Shown: positions 1-7,747, counted from the first letter of the stretch. The stretch: DNA of 8,960 bases from Acidobacteriaceae bacterium (GCA_019237515.1 JAFAGX010000187.1:1-8960); one strand, 5' to 3'. Notes: generated from the sequence alone by a model not told the origin. Numbers and translations: made by a program.

Positions 1-44
1 ATCCCGTTCACAAGTACGAGCAGACAAAAAAGGACGCGGCCTGA
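1..44 (+). CDS. 3' end of an unidentified gene (partial)
   Basis: Reading from base 3, the frame gives the short tail PVHKYEQTKKDAA followed by TGA at 42-44. The charged, lysine-rich composition is typical of a soluble protein C-terminus. The stop lies 14 bases before the stop of the minus-strand permease, which would make a tight convergent pair. Thirteen residues are too few to assign a family, and the frame could be open by chance. Function unknown. Confidence 0.3.
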   Translation, partial: PVHKYEQTKKDAA

Positions 45-58
45 CGAGGCCCACGAAT

Positions 59-1444
59 TTACGCTGCGACGCGCTCCACCGGAGTTTCCGGCTCCGATTC
101 AATTTCCTCGAGGCTCTTACCCTTGGTTTCCGGTAACAAGAAAACGGTGACAAGCGCCCCTAAGCCGCTCACGATTGCCGCGGCGGATTCCGCCGTCAGC
201 AGGCCATGCCATCGCATTAAAAATGGGAATGCAAAGACTCCGACGAAGCCGCCGAGTTTGCCCAAGGCTGCCGCGATTCCATGCCCGGTGGTGCGAACGC
301 GTACAGGGAAAATTTCTGACGGGTAGACGAACGTCGTCGCGTTCGGACCAAACTCCGTAAAGAAGAAGCTGATTCCGTAAATAATCACGAATGGCAATGC
401 GCGTTTCTCAAGATTCGGAACCAGCGCCATTACCAGAAAAGCAGCCGCCATCATAATGAACCCGAACACCTGGATAGTCTTACGACCGAGTTTGTCCATG
501 GTCAACGCCGCTACTGCATAGCCGGGCGCCGCGAACACAGCGAATATCAGGAGCTGAGTCATGGTTTTGTGGAGCAACGTGTCGTGTCTGCCAAGCGACT
601 GCAGGACCAGGGGGCTAGAAACCGTGTTGCCGTAATAAGCAAAGTCCATCAGAAACCAGGCGGCGCTTGCACCGATCAAGCGGCTGAGCAGGCGATTGTT
701 GTTTACCAGGCGGTGGAAACCGTCCCAAAACGAGACGGAATGTTTGCCCGCATCGTAATGTTTCGCCTTGACCAACTTCCCCGCTTCATCTTCCTCATGG
801 CCGGCTGCATGCAAAAACCGTGGAGTTTCTTTTAAATGCCTGCGAGCGCTGTAGACCGCAAGGGCGGGCACTGCACCAAACGCGACCAGTATGCGCCATG
901 CAATGTCGTGCGGAACTTTCGCCACCAGCAAAGCCGACGCAAATAAGGGACCCACAATGAGACCGGCGGCTTGCATCGCAAAGACGAGAGTAACCATCAT
1001 CCCCCGGGATGCCTTGCCTGCGTACTCGCTCATGATGGTGGCCGAGACCGGATAATCGCCACCAATCCCAATACCAAGAATGAAGCGCAGTCCAATCAGC
1101 CACCAAATGCTCGGTGCAAAGGCGCAGGCAATCGCGCCAGCGGCAAGCACCAGTACCTCAACCCCGTAAATTCGCTTGCGTCCCAGCATGTCGGCAACAC
1201 GACCGAACAGCAGAGCGCCAAAGGCTGATGCAATCAAAGCGGTGGATTCCACCAGACTCTCTTCCACTTTTCCGACATGCCACAGGGGCTTCAGCATGGT
1301 CATGACCACGCCAATGATGAAAAGATCGTAGGCATCAGTGAAAAACCCCATGCCGGAAATGAACATGATCTTCCAGTGAAGCCTTGACACCTTGGCCTCA
1401 TCCATTTCTTTAAAGTGATCCGAGAAGGAGAGAACTTCAGCCAT
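59..1444 (-). CDS. MFS permease, phosphate:H+ symporter (Pho84/PHT1-like) type
   Basis: An inner-membrane permease of the major facilitator superfamily, 461 residues from the chosen start, with about twelve hydrophobic segments. Visible motifs point to the phosphate:H+ symporter (PHS) family: GFFTDAYDLF in the first membrane segment (about 33-42), MFS motif A GRVADMLGRKR (81-91), GGDYPVSATIMSEY (128-141) and ATTFVYPSEIFPVR (369-382). The C-terminal signature PETKGKSLEEIE is at 438-449. The pattern W263-D267-Y271 (WFLMDFAYY) has the spacing of the phosphate-contacting Trp/Asp/Tyr in the fungal transporter PiPT, supporting inorganic phosphate as substrate. A related organic-acid or sugar substrate is not excluded. 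The ATG at 1444 is chosen because GAGGAG lies five bases upstream (CAAT plus spacing). An in-frame TTG at 1483 would add 13 residues but has no ribosome-binding site and lies in the inverted-repeat arm. It is transcribed divergently from the binding-protein gene. Confidence 0.88.
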   Translation of the reverse strand: MAEVLSFSDHFKEMDEAKVSRLHWKIMFISGMGFFTDAYDLFIIGVVMTMLKPLWHVGKVEESLVESTALIASAFGALLFGRVADMLGRKRIYGVEVLVLAAGAIACAFAPSIWWLIGLRFILGIGIGGDYPVSATIMSEYAGKASRGMMVTLVFAMQAAGLIVGPLFASALLVAKVPHDIAWRILVAFGAVPALAVYSARRHLKETPRFLHAAGHEEDEAGKLVKAKHYDAGKHSVSFWDGFHRLVNNNRLLSRLIGASAAWFLMDFAYYGNTVSSPLVLQSLGRHDTLLHKTMTQLLIFAVFAAPGYAVAALTMDKLGRKTIQVFGFIMMAAAFLVMALVPNLEKRALPFVIIYGISFFFTEFGPNATTFVYPSEIFPVRVRTTGHGIAAALGKLGGFVGVFAFPFLMRWHGLLTAESAAAIVSGLGALVTVFLLPETKGKSLEEIESEPETPVERVAA

Positions 1445-1448
1445 ATTG

Positions 1449-1498
1449 CTCCTCTTGCGCCAGGGAACATCTACATCGAGCAAGAGGAGACTCCCTGG
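1449..1498 (-). promoter_or_regulatory. Interlocked inverted repeats over the permease ribosome-binding site
   Basis: Read on the minus strand, the leader holds, in order: CCAGGGA (1498-1492), CTCCTCTTGC (1489-1480), a 13-base linker, TCCCTGG (1466-1460), one base, then GCAAGAGGAG (1458-1449) and CAAT before the ATG. The 10-base arms are perfectly complementary, as are the 7-base arms, and the two pairings cross each other. The last arm carries the Shine-Dalgarno GAGGAG, so the 10-bp stem would hide it. Linkers of two bases and one base make a complete pseudoknot sterically difficult, so two alternative hairpins are more likely. A DNA operator is another possibility. The repeats are seen directly; the regulatory role is inferred. 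Confidence 0.5.
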
Positions 1499-1860
1499 TA
1501 AGTTTTGTGCTCACGATTACTCCCGCCCCCTTTCGATGCACGGCACAATTTTGGCCATGTTACAGACAGATGAATTTGCAGAGCTGGCCGGCACCGCCGA
1601 GAGCACATCGAGCCCACATTCGCGCCAGCTCAACCAGAGGCGATGAAGTCCAACTTGTTGAGGAAAGTCCGGTTCCAGCCGTATCACCCTGCACGATGCC
1701 TTTGGTCGGAGTAAAATGCTTCCCAATAGTGGCCTGCCCACCATCGGCCGCCCAATCGGAATAATGAGAGTGGATGGTCGTCTTTTGGTCGCCGTGGGGC
1801 GATCTGGCGTGAGATTTTTGGCGTCTGCAGCGGCATGGTTATCAGGTTTCCGGGACTTCG
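1499..1860. other. Divergent intergenic spacer, no recognisable gene
   Basis: This stretch separates the minus-strand permease from the + strand binding-protein gene and should hold promoters for both. I could not find a convincing -35/-10 pair or a sigma-54 site on either strand. Open frames here are short, lack ribosome-binding sites and resemble no family I know. No tRNA or clear hairpin terminator is visible. Confidence 0.6.
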
Positions 1861-3198
1861 GTGTCGCCGATTAAACTCAGCAATGTTGTCGCGATCTTGG
1901 TTGCCTTTCTGTTATGCGTGGCTCCGGGTTGTTCAAAGCAGCCGGTTGAGCCTGTCACGCTGACGTTTCTCGATGTCGAGTGGGACACACCGGATCGACT
2001 GCCTGAGCTAGCGCAAGATCTGCAAGACTTCACAAAAGAAACCGGAATTCGGGTGAAACGGCTTCCGCGTCCGGATGGATCGCTGGATGAGCTCGCCTTG
2101 TGGCGTCAGCAACTGGAAAAAGGTGCTGCGGGACCAGACCTGGTGAGCATTGACGTGATCTGGTCCGCGATGCTGAGCGCGTATTTGATGGATTTGAAAC
2201 CGTACTTTGCCGATGAGCTCCATTCCCAAAACCCGGCAGTTCTTTCAAGCTACACGGCCGGTGACAAGGTCGTAGCTATCCCGCACCATGCCTATGTGGG
2301 TGTTTTGTTTTACCGTCCTGATCTTCTTCGAAAATATGGCTATGATGAGCCTCCTGCGACATGGGATGAACTTGAATCCATGAGCGCACGCATTCAAGCG
2401 GGTGAGCGTGCCCGCGGTGAGAAGGATTTTTGGGGGTATGTTTGGCAAGGCGCCATCGACGAAGATCTGACTTGTCGCGGTCTGGAGTGGCAAGTTTCTC
2501 AAGGCGGCGGGCGAATCATTGAGGACGACAAAACAATCAGCGTCGATAATCCGCAGACGATAAAAGCATGGCAGCGCGCAACGCGTTGGGTGGGCTCGAT
2601 CTCACCCCCCGGTGTTGTGGCGTACTCGAAGTGGGACGCCCAGAACCTCTGGGGCTCGGGCAGAGCCGCATTCCTTCATGGATGGGAGTCCAATTACAGC
2701 TTGATCACACGCGGTTGGCCTTTCCCGCAGGCGGGCTCGCACACGGTGCCCGATAAAGTACGGCAGTTTGGAATCACGAGCGTGCCCGGCGGTACGGACG
2801 GCCGAGTAAGCTCACTTGGAGGTAACGGCTTGGCTTTGTCCCAAGGCTCGCGCCATCCGCATGAAGCGATGCAACTGATGCGCTTTCTTCTGCGAAGAGA
2901 CCAACAACTGATGCGCCAGAGTGCGCAGTCCGAAGTTCCCCAAGAAGCAAGCCTCTATGAATTACCCGTAGCCCTCAACCCGTATCCTCAAGTTGGCGAA
3001 CTGAACCAGAACGGTGGCGTGGTCGTGCCCCGTCCTTCCGTAGCCGCCGGCGACAAGTACGAGGAGGTGACGAAAGCATATATCGAAGCCGTACATTCTG
3101 TGTTGACGAAAAACAAAACGGCGTCAACGGCGGCGGCGGATCTGGAGACACAACTGATCCAGATAACCGGCTTCCGGAAAGGACCGCCCGTAAAGTGA
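1861..3198 (+). CDS. Sugar-type solute-binding lipoprotein (trehalose/maltose family)
   Basis: A 445-residue extracytoplasmic binding protein of the family-1 sugar type, closest by eye to trehalose/maltose binders such as ThuE. The N-terminus is a lipoprotein signal: Lys5, a hydrophobic run 8-20, then VAPGC with lipidated Cys24. Family landmarks are DLVSIDVIW (93-101), DLKPYF (111-116), a hinge-like stretch AIPHHAYVGVLFYR (139-152), PATWDEL (165-171), FWGYVWQG (190-197), GRAAFLHGW (267-275), SLGGNGLALS (318-327) and RPSVAAGDKYEEV (391-403). Length is normal. GTG at 1861 is the only good start: an in-frame TGA lies 49 bases upstream, and the signal peptide fits this start, though the ribosome-binding site is weak. 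The stop overlaps the next gene's GTG. No permease or ATPase gene is adjacent, so a sensing role with the downstream kinase is inferred. The ligand is not proven. Confidence 0.87.
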   Translation: MSPIKLSNVVAILVAFLLCVAPGCSKQPVEPVTLTFLDVEWDTPDRLPELAQDLQDFTKETGIRVKRLPRPDGSLDELALWRQQLEKGAAGPDLVSIDVIWSAMLSAYLMDLKPYFADELHSQNPAVLSSYTAGDKVVAIPHHAYVGVLFYRPDLLRKYGYDEPPATWDELESMSARIQAGERARGEKDFWGYVWQGAIDEDLTCRGLEWQVSQGGGRIIEDDKTISVDNPQTIKAWQRATRWVGSISPPGVVAYSKWDAQNLWGSGRAAFLHGWESNYSLITRGWPFPQAGSHTVPDKVRQFGITSVPGGTDGRVSSLGGNGLALSQGSRHPHEAMQLMRFLLRRDQQLMRQSAQSEVPQEASLYELPVALNPYPQVGELNQNGGVVVPRPSVAAGDKYEEVTKAYIEAVHSVLTKNKTASTAAADLETQLIQITGFRKGPPVK

Positions 3199-5177
3199 GA
3201 TCTGACGAGCAAAAATCCATTCACCTGGACAGATTCAACATCGGCCCTCGACTGGGTTTGTGCTTCCTCATCATCGTCACGCTAATGCTGGCCGGATATG
3301 GGCTTTTGATTTGGCAGTTTCACCTGGTACATATTCGAAGCGACCGCTTGTCAGCCGTCGGTCAAGAGCTCATTGCGGTATCACAATTTCAGACGGATTT
3401 CTTCAGATTCACCGCAAGGCTAGATGATTTGGCAAGATCGCAAGACATCGAGGGTTTAAGGAGAGAGGCCCAGCCTCTACGTGAGGTTCTTCAGAGCGAT
3501 ATCGATCAAACTCGAAGCGTCCTCTCACGTTTACCGGCAGACCTGCATTCAGACCCGACGATCCTTGCGACCATAGAAGCAATCGAGAGCACACTTCCGT
3601 CACAACTTCGAAGGGTCATCGCATTAGCGGAGACATCCGATTGGGAGGCTGTTCGCTTGAGACTGGCCAACGAGAATAAACCTTTGGAGGCTGAGGTCTC
3701 TTCCCTGGTCCGCGCGGTGGAACAGCAAGTCAGTACAGAATTGGCTGCCCAGTTAATGGAATCTGCGCGAACACAACAGCGCATCCTCATCATCGTACCT
3801 TCGACCGCTATCTTCACGCTGGCGGTTGCGGCTTTTCTTGGGTTGATTGTCACGCGCAGCATCACCCGGCCACTTGGGAAACTCATGGCCGGATCGAAAG
3901 CATTAGCCGAAGGAGATTTCAGCCACCGGATTGCTGCGGAAGGCAATGATGAACTCGCAAGCCTCGGCGAAGTTTTCAACGACATGATTGTGAGGCTGCA
4001 GGAGCTCTACCGGGAGGCTCAGCGCAGCGCGGCTTTCCTCGCGGAAGGGCAACGGCTCAGCTTAACCGGAAGTTATTCCTGGAAGGTGGCCAGCAACGAA
4101 ATCACTTGGTCAGAGCAGCTCTATAGGATCTATGAATTGGAGGTCGGCGTGCCAATCACGCCCGAACTCATCCGTACTCGCGTCCATCCGGAAGACCGGA
4201 CCCTGTTGGAGATTATGGTCGAACACGCACGAGAGGAGAGGGACCATTTTGAATGGCAATACCGGTTGCTGATGCCAGATAAATCGATCAAATATCTGCA
4301 CGCAGTCGGTCATGCGAACCGCGACCGGGATGGCCAATTGGAGTACATCGCTGTGGTTCAGGACATCACGGCGCGCCGGTTGTCGGAAGAAGCTCTCGCC
4401 AAAGCCCGCTCGGAACTTGCCAAGGTTGCCAGAACCACCAGTCTTGGAGTTCTTACCGCATCAATTGCCCACGAAATCAACCAGCCTCTTTCAGGGATCA
4501 TCACCAATGCCGGCACATGTCTGCGCATGCTCTCTGCGGATCCCCCTAACATCGATGGCGCTCGTGAAACCGCACGGCGCACAATCCGCGATGGCAATCG
4601 CGCCTCGGATGTGATCACACGACTGCGCACGCTCTTCAGTAAGAAGGATCCGCAGCCTGAACTAATGGATTTGAATGAGGCGACTCGAGAGGTCGTTTCG
4701 TTATCGCTGAGTTATGTCCAACGAAATCGTGTGATTCTGCGCCATGAGTTCGCAGACGATCTCCCTCTTGTCACTGGCGACAAAATCCAACTTCAGCAAG
4801 TCATCCTGAACCTCCTGCGGAATGCCTGCGACGCCATGAGTACCGTTGAGGATCATCCGAGAGTGCTACTTATCCGAACTGAACGGGATGAGGGCAACCG
4901 CGTCCGCTTGAGCATGAAGGACGCGGGAATCGGTTTTGCACCCCAAATTGCCGACAAACTTTTTGAGGCATTCTATACAACGAAAAGCGATGGTATGGGA
5001 ATCGGACTCTCGATCAGCCGCTCCATCATTGAAGCCCATCATGGCCGTCTGTGGGCCACAGCGAATGACGGTCCCGGAGCTACATTTTCTTTCGCTGTTC
5101 CTTGCAAGGCTCCGGGCCTGCCGGACGCGCAAACTTCGAACATGAATCAGAGAAAGCCCGCTAGCGGCGCGGCATGA
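3195..5177 (+). CDS. Membrane sensor histidine kinase, HAMP-PAS-HisKA-HATPase
   Basis: A 660-residue inner-membrane sensor kinase that should autophosphorylate on histidine and pass the phosphate to a response regulator. Layout: first membrane segment about 19-40, a mostly helical periplasmic domain 41-196 without a familiar fold motif, second membrane segment 197-220, HAMP 221-273 (RSITRPL, then EGDF and DELASLGEVFNDM), and PAS about 285-395 (PAS_3 type, with VHPEDR at 330-335). HisKA has phosphoacceptor His426 in HEINQPL, and the ATPase has N-box Asn543 (NLLRNACDAM), G1 DAGIG 576-580, F-box 589-597 and G2 GMGIGL 600-605. All key catalytic motifs are present. The GTG start shares GTGA with the stop of the binding-protein gene; GGAAAGGA lies 11 bases upstream, so translational coupling is likely. 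No response regulator gene is in the window. The helical sensor could dock the upstream lipoprotein, by analogy with TorS/TorT. Confidence 0.92.
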   Translation: MRSDEQKSIHLDRFNIGPRLGLCFLIIVTLMLAGYGLLIWQFHLVHIRSDRLSAVGQELIAVSQFQTDFFRFTARLDDLARSQDIEGLRREAQPLREVLQSDIDQTRSVLSRLPADLHSDPTILATIEAIESTLPSQLRRVIALAETSDWEAVRLRLANENKPLEAEVSSLVRAVEQQVSTELAAQLMESARTQQRILIIVPSTAIFTLAVAAFLGLIVTRSITRPLGKLMAGSKALAEGDFSHRIAAEGNDELASLGEVFNDMIVRLQELYREAQRSAAFLAEGQRLSLTGSYSWKVASNEITWSEQLYRIYELEVGVPITPELIRTRVHPEDRTLLEIMVEHAREERDHFEWQYRLLMPDKSIKYLHAVGHANRDRDGQLEYIAVVQDITARRLSEEALAKARSELAKVARTTSLGVLTASIAHEINQPLSGIITNAGTCLRMLSADPPNIDGARETARRTIRDGNRASDVITRLRTLFSKKDPQPELMDLNEATREVVSLSLSYVQRNRVILRHEFADDLPLVTGDKIQLQQVILNLLRNACDAMSTVEDHPRVLLIRTERDEGNRVRLSMKDAGIGFAPQIADKLFEAFYTTKSDGMGIGLSISRSIIEAHHGRLWATANDGPGATFSFAVPCKAPGLPDAQTSNMNQRKPASGAA

Positions 5178-5195
5178 CCTGCAGAGGAATAAACG

Positions 5196-5462
5196 TCAAA
5201 CGAGCTTATGGCTGTCGGGATCGTAGACCACTTTTCCGTAGCCCTTTCGCCGGATTTCTTCCTGTATTTTTTCCAGACTTGCCTTCTGCTGCTTGAGCTG
5301 AGCTTGAGCCGCGTCGTACTGTGCTTTGAGGATTCTGCCTCTGTCGCACTGCGAGCAGCGGGTTGACAGCCTGGCCCGCAAACAGGCAGACTCGCGATTC
5401 ACCGCGCTTGCGGTGGTGAGGATGCAGATGCAAATGAATGTCAGGTTTGCCGTTTGGATCAT
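5196..5462 (-). CDS. Small hypothetical protein, signal-like N-terminus and coiled coil
   Basis: An uncertain 88-residue ORF of no family I recognise. The N-terminus MIQTANLTFICICILTTASA resembles an export signal ending in an AxA-like site, though it lacks positive charge. A cysteine pair CSQC follows (about 36-39). The C-terminal half is rich in Ala, Gln, Lys and Glu with a heptad-like pattern (QYDAAQAQLKQQKASLEKIQ), then a polar tail KGYGKVVYDPDSHKLV that reads like real coding sequence. The TGA lies 18 bases past the kinase stop, so the two genes converge. The ATG at 5462 overlaps the first 35 bases of the divergent peptidase gene, and the only purine run (AAAAGGG) abuts the ATG, so the start is doubtful. 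A later TTG or CTG start, or a decayed gene fragment, are alternatives. Confidence 0.38.
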   Translation of the reverse strand: MIQTANLTFICICILTTASAVNRESACLRARLSTRCSQCDRGRILKAQYDAAQAQLKQQKASLEKIQEEIRRKGYGKVVYDPDSHKLV

Positions 5463-7620
5463 CCCTTTTCTGATTGGCTCGTTGACAGCACAGCAGTCCA
5501 GTCCGTCTGCCCCGTCCCAAAAACGGTTCATCACTGAAAAAGACCTTTTCGATTTTATCTGGGTAGCGAACCCCCAGGTCTCACCCGACGGTACGCGAGT
5601 CGCCTTTACGCGTGTGAATTGTGATGACAAGCGCACTGGGTACGAGACCTCGATTTGGATTGTTGCGAGCAGCGGCAAGGAAGCCCCGGTCCGGATGACG
5701 AACGGCAAACACGATGCTCAGCCGCGATGGTCCCCCGACGGGAAATCTCTCGCGTTCGTTCGCAGGGGTGATAAGGACGAAAGCGGCAAGCCAAAACCTC
5801 CGCAACTGGCAATGCTTTCGCTCAGTGGAGGGGAGGCTCGGGTGATTACCGATCTTCCCAAGGGCGCATCCGACCCAACCTGGTCGCCTGACGGGAAACG
5901 AATCGCCTTCGTTAGCACTACCACACCGGAAGACATGGATAAAGCCAGACGCAAGAAGGATTCCGGCAAGGACAGCGAGCACGAATCTGATGTCCATGTC
6001 ATCAGCCGTGCGGTGTACCGCGACAACGACGAAGGCTATCTCGATTTCAAGCGCCACGCCCATATTTGGGTGCTTGATATTCCAGGCGCTGCAGATGACA
6101 TGCCGAGGCCGGCACAGCTTACAACTGGCAACTACGATGAAGGAGAACTCGTCTGGAGCCGCGACGGCGGCCGCATCTATTTTCTGACTCAGCGGATTGA
6201 CGAACCTTATTATGAGCTTCCCAGTACAGACATTTACTCCGTACCTGCGGCAGGTGGGAACAGTGAGAAGCTCGCGACCGTTCCCATGAATGTCGGCGAC
6301 CTCGCTCTTAGCCCCGACGGGCAGAAGTTCGCGTTCCACGGCGCGGTCGCTCAGCCGGTTCGCTCGTATTCGGAACCCGATCTTTGGGTCATGGATGTGG
6401 CCCGCGATGCGAAACCACAAAATTTAACCTCCAGCTATGACTTCGATATGGGCAGCTCCGTTTTCGGCGACAATGTGGCGCCACACGGTGGAGGCGGACG
6501 TCCTCTTTACTGGTCGCGTGATGGCCAATATCTCTATGACCGCGCTGAAAAGCAGGGGCGGACGCCAATAGTGCGGGTAGAGGCGCACACTGGTGCAGTA
6601 ACTGAGGTGACGCGCGGCGATCAGGCAGTCGTCAACTTTTCTATCAACCCCGAGGCAAACACAATCGTCGCGCTGATCTCGTCGCCAGTGATGATCGGCG
6701 ATCTTTTTGCAGTTTCGAATGAAGGGGAACAGACTCGTATCACGGATTTCAATCAGAAGCTCTGGTCACAACTCAATCTCACTGCGCCCGAGGAGATCAA
6801 CTACACCAGTTTCGATGGCAAGCGCATTCAAGGCTGGATACAGAAACCGCCAGATTTCGACGTCGGCAAGAAGTACCCGCTGATCCTCGACATTCATGGC
6901 GGACCGCATGCCGCTTACGGCTGGGTTTTCGATCACGAATTCCAATGGATGGCCGCTAAAGGCTACGTCGTTCTATACGTCAATCCGCGAGGATCCACCA
7001 GCTATGGCCAGGAGTTCGGCAACATCATTCAATATCACTATCCGGGCGATGACTATCGTGACTTGATGGTTGGAGTGGATGAGCTGCTTAAGCGCGGCTA
7101 CATCGATCCAAAGAGATTGGGTGTGACTGGCGGTAGTGGGGGTGGTGTGCTTACGAATTGGACGATCACGCACACCGACCGTTTCGCGGCCGCGGTTTCG
7201 CAACGTGATATTTCCAACTGGGCTTCGTGGTGGTACACGGCCGATTTCACTCTCTTCCAACCGAATTGGTTTAAAGCGCCGCCATTTGAAGATCCGCAAG
7301 ATTACAACAATCGCTCGGCGATCACGTTTGTAAAGAACATTCACACGCCGGTGCTCTTTGTCTTGGGAGAATCGGACTATCGCACTCCTCAGGACTCAGG
7401 CGGTGAGCAATTATTCCGGGCGCTGAAGTATATGAAACGTCCAACTGCTATGGCTGTGTTCCCGCGGGAGACGCACGAACTGTCGCGCTCCGGCGAACCC
7501 TGGCATCGGATCGAGCGCCTCGAATATATCGTCGGTTGGTTTGATAAATGGATGATGGGATCGCCTCATCCCGAGTTCGACATTAATCCTCCGCAGCCAT
7601 CCGCATCTTCGGCGGACTAG
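5428..7620 (+). CDS. Secreted S9 family serine peptidase (acylaminoacyl-peptidase/DPP type)
   Basis: A 730-residue exported serine peptidase of the prolyl-oligopeptidase clan, likely cleaving short peptides outside the cytoplasm. From the chosen ATG: signal peptide about 1-21 (RFAVWIIPFLIGSLTA then QQ), a beta-propeller with repeated PD40-like blades (SPDG or SRDG at about 52, 102, 153, 244, 295 and 363), and a C-terminal alpha/beta-hydrolase domain. Catalytic residues fit Ser570 in GGSGGG, Asp650 in GESDYRTP and His683 in ETHELS. HGGP (490-493) and NPRGSTSYG (519-527) are typical of the S9 family. The residue after the Ser is Gly, where many S9C members have Tyr. ATG 5428 is preferred over 5422 and 5434 because GAGG lies seven bases upstream and the signal peptide begins there. 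The frame is open back to 5326 but that extension would bury the signal peptide. A lone TTGACA at 5363 lacks a good -10. Confidence 0.9.
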   Translation: MQMNVRFAVWIIPFLIGSLTAQQSSPSAPSQKRFITEKDLFDFIWVANPQVSPDGTRVAFTRVNCDDKRTGYETSIWIVASSGKEAPVRMTNGKHDAQPRWSPDGKSLAFVRRGDKDESGKPKPPQLAMLSLSGGEARVITDLPKGASDPTWSPDGKRIAFVSTTTPEDMDKARRKKDSGKDSEHESDVHVISRAVYRDNDEGYLDFKRHAHIWVLDIPGAADDMPRPAQLTTGNYDEGELVWSRDGGRIYFLTQRIDEPYYELPSTDIYSVPAAGGNSEKLATVPMNVGDLALSPDGQKFAFHGAVAQPVRSYSEPDLWVMDVARDAKPQNLTSSYDFDMGSSVFGDNVAPHGGGGRPLYWSRDGQYLYDRAEKQGRTPIVRVEAHTGAVTEVTRGDQAVVNFSINPEANTIVALISSPVMIGDLFAVSNEGEQTRITDFNQKLWSQLNLTAPEEINYTSFDGKRIQGWIQKPPDFDVGKKYPLILDIHGGPHAAYGWVFDHEFQWMAAKGYVVLYVNPRGSTSYGQEFGNIIQYHYPGDDYRDLMVGVDELLKRGYIDPKRLGVTGGSGGGVLTNWTITHTDRFAAAVSQRDISNWASWWYTADFTLFQPNWFKAPPFEDPQDYNNRSAITFVKNIHTPVLFVLGESDYRTPQDSGGEQLFRALKYMKRPTAMAVFPRETHELSRSGEPWHRIERLEYIVGWFDKWMMGSPHPEFDINPPQPSASSAD

Positions 7621-7711
7621 GAAGTGGATCCGAGAGGCCGAACGACATGCCGCATGGATGGGTTACGTTTGTATTCCGATGGGATATCATTTCGAGTCGA
7701 GTTCCGCTTCA

Positions 7712-7724
7712 ATGAGTAACTCAT
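7712..7724. promoter_or_regulatory. Short palindrome upstream of the dehydrogenase gene
   Basis: ATGAGT-A-ACTCAT is a perfect 6-bp inverted repeat around one base. It ends 23 bases before the dehydrogenase ATG, just upstream of its AAGGAG ribosome-binding site. The placement suits an operator for a dimeric repressor, but one copy of a 13-base palindrome can arise by chance and no regulator gene is adjacent. Confidence 0.25.
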
Positions 7725-7747
7725 CTGCATTCTGAAGGAGAAATTGC

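Noticed and set aside
1445..1483. TTG start that would lengthen the permease by 13 residues.
   Set aside because: No Shine-Dalgarno precedes it, while the ATG at 1444 has a strong one, and family proteins begin shortly before the first membrane segment.
1660..1672. GAGGAAAGTCCGG matches the start of a conserved RNase P RNA region.
   Set aside because: None of the other conserved RNase P blocks (such as the later ACAGAA/GGCTTA-type segment) follows within the next 200 bases, and no long-range pairing is evident. A chance match.
1563..1845. Minus-strand frame open for about 90 codons without a usable start in the divergent spacer.
   Set aside because: It has no ribosome-binding site, no recognisable family and an odd composition. 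An open run of this length is expected by chance in GC-rich DNA.
3506..3985. Minus-strand open frame (159 codons) inside the kinase gene.
   Set aside because: The + strand frame encodes the sensor, second membrane segment and HAMP domain, so the antisense frame is a shadow.
5363..5392. Consensus -35 TTGACA ahead of the peptidase gene.
   Set aside because: The best -10 candidate (CAGACT, 18-base spacer) matches only three of six positions, so a promoter cannot be supported.
5326..5427. Upstream extension of the peptidase frame to a start at 5326.
   Set aside because: It would bury the signal peptide 34 residues inside the protein, and it overlaps the small minus-strand ORF. The ATG at 5428 has a well-spaced GAGG.
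5581..6420. Long minus-strand open frame (279 codons) inside the peptidase gene.
   Set aside because: The + strand encodes a conserved beta-propeller with repeated SPDG blades across this stretch. The antisense frame resembles nothing and is a codon-bias shadow.
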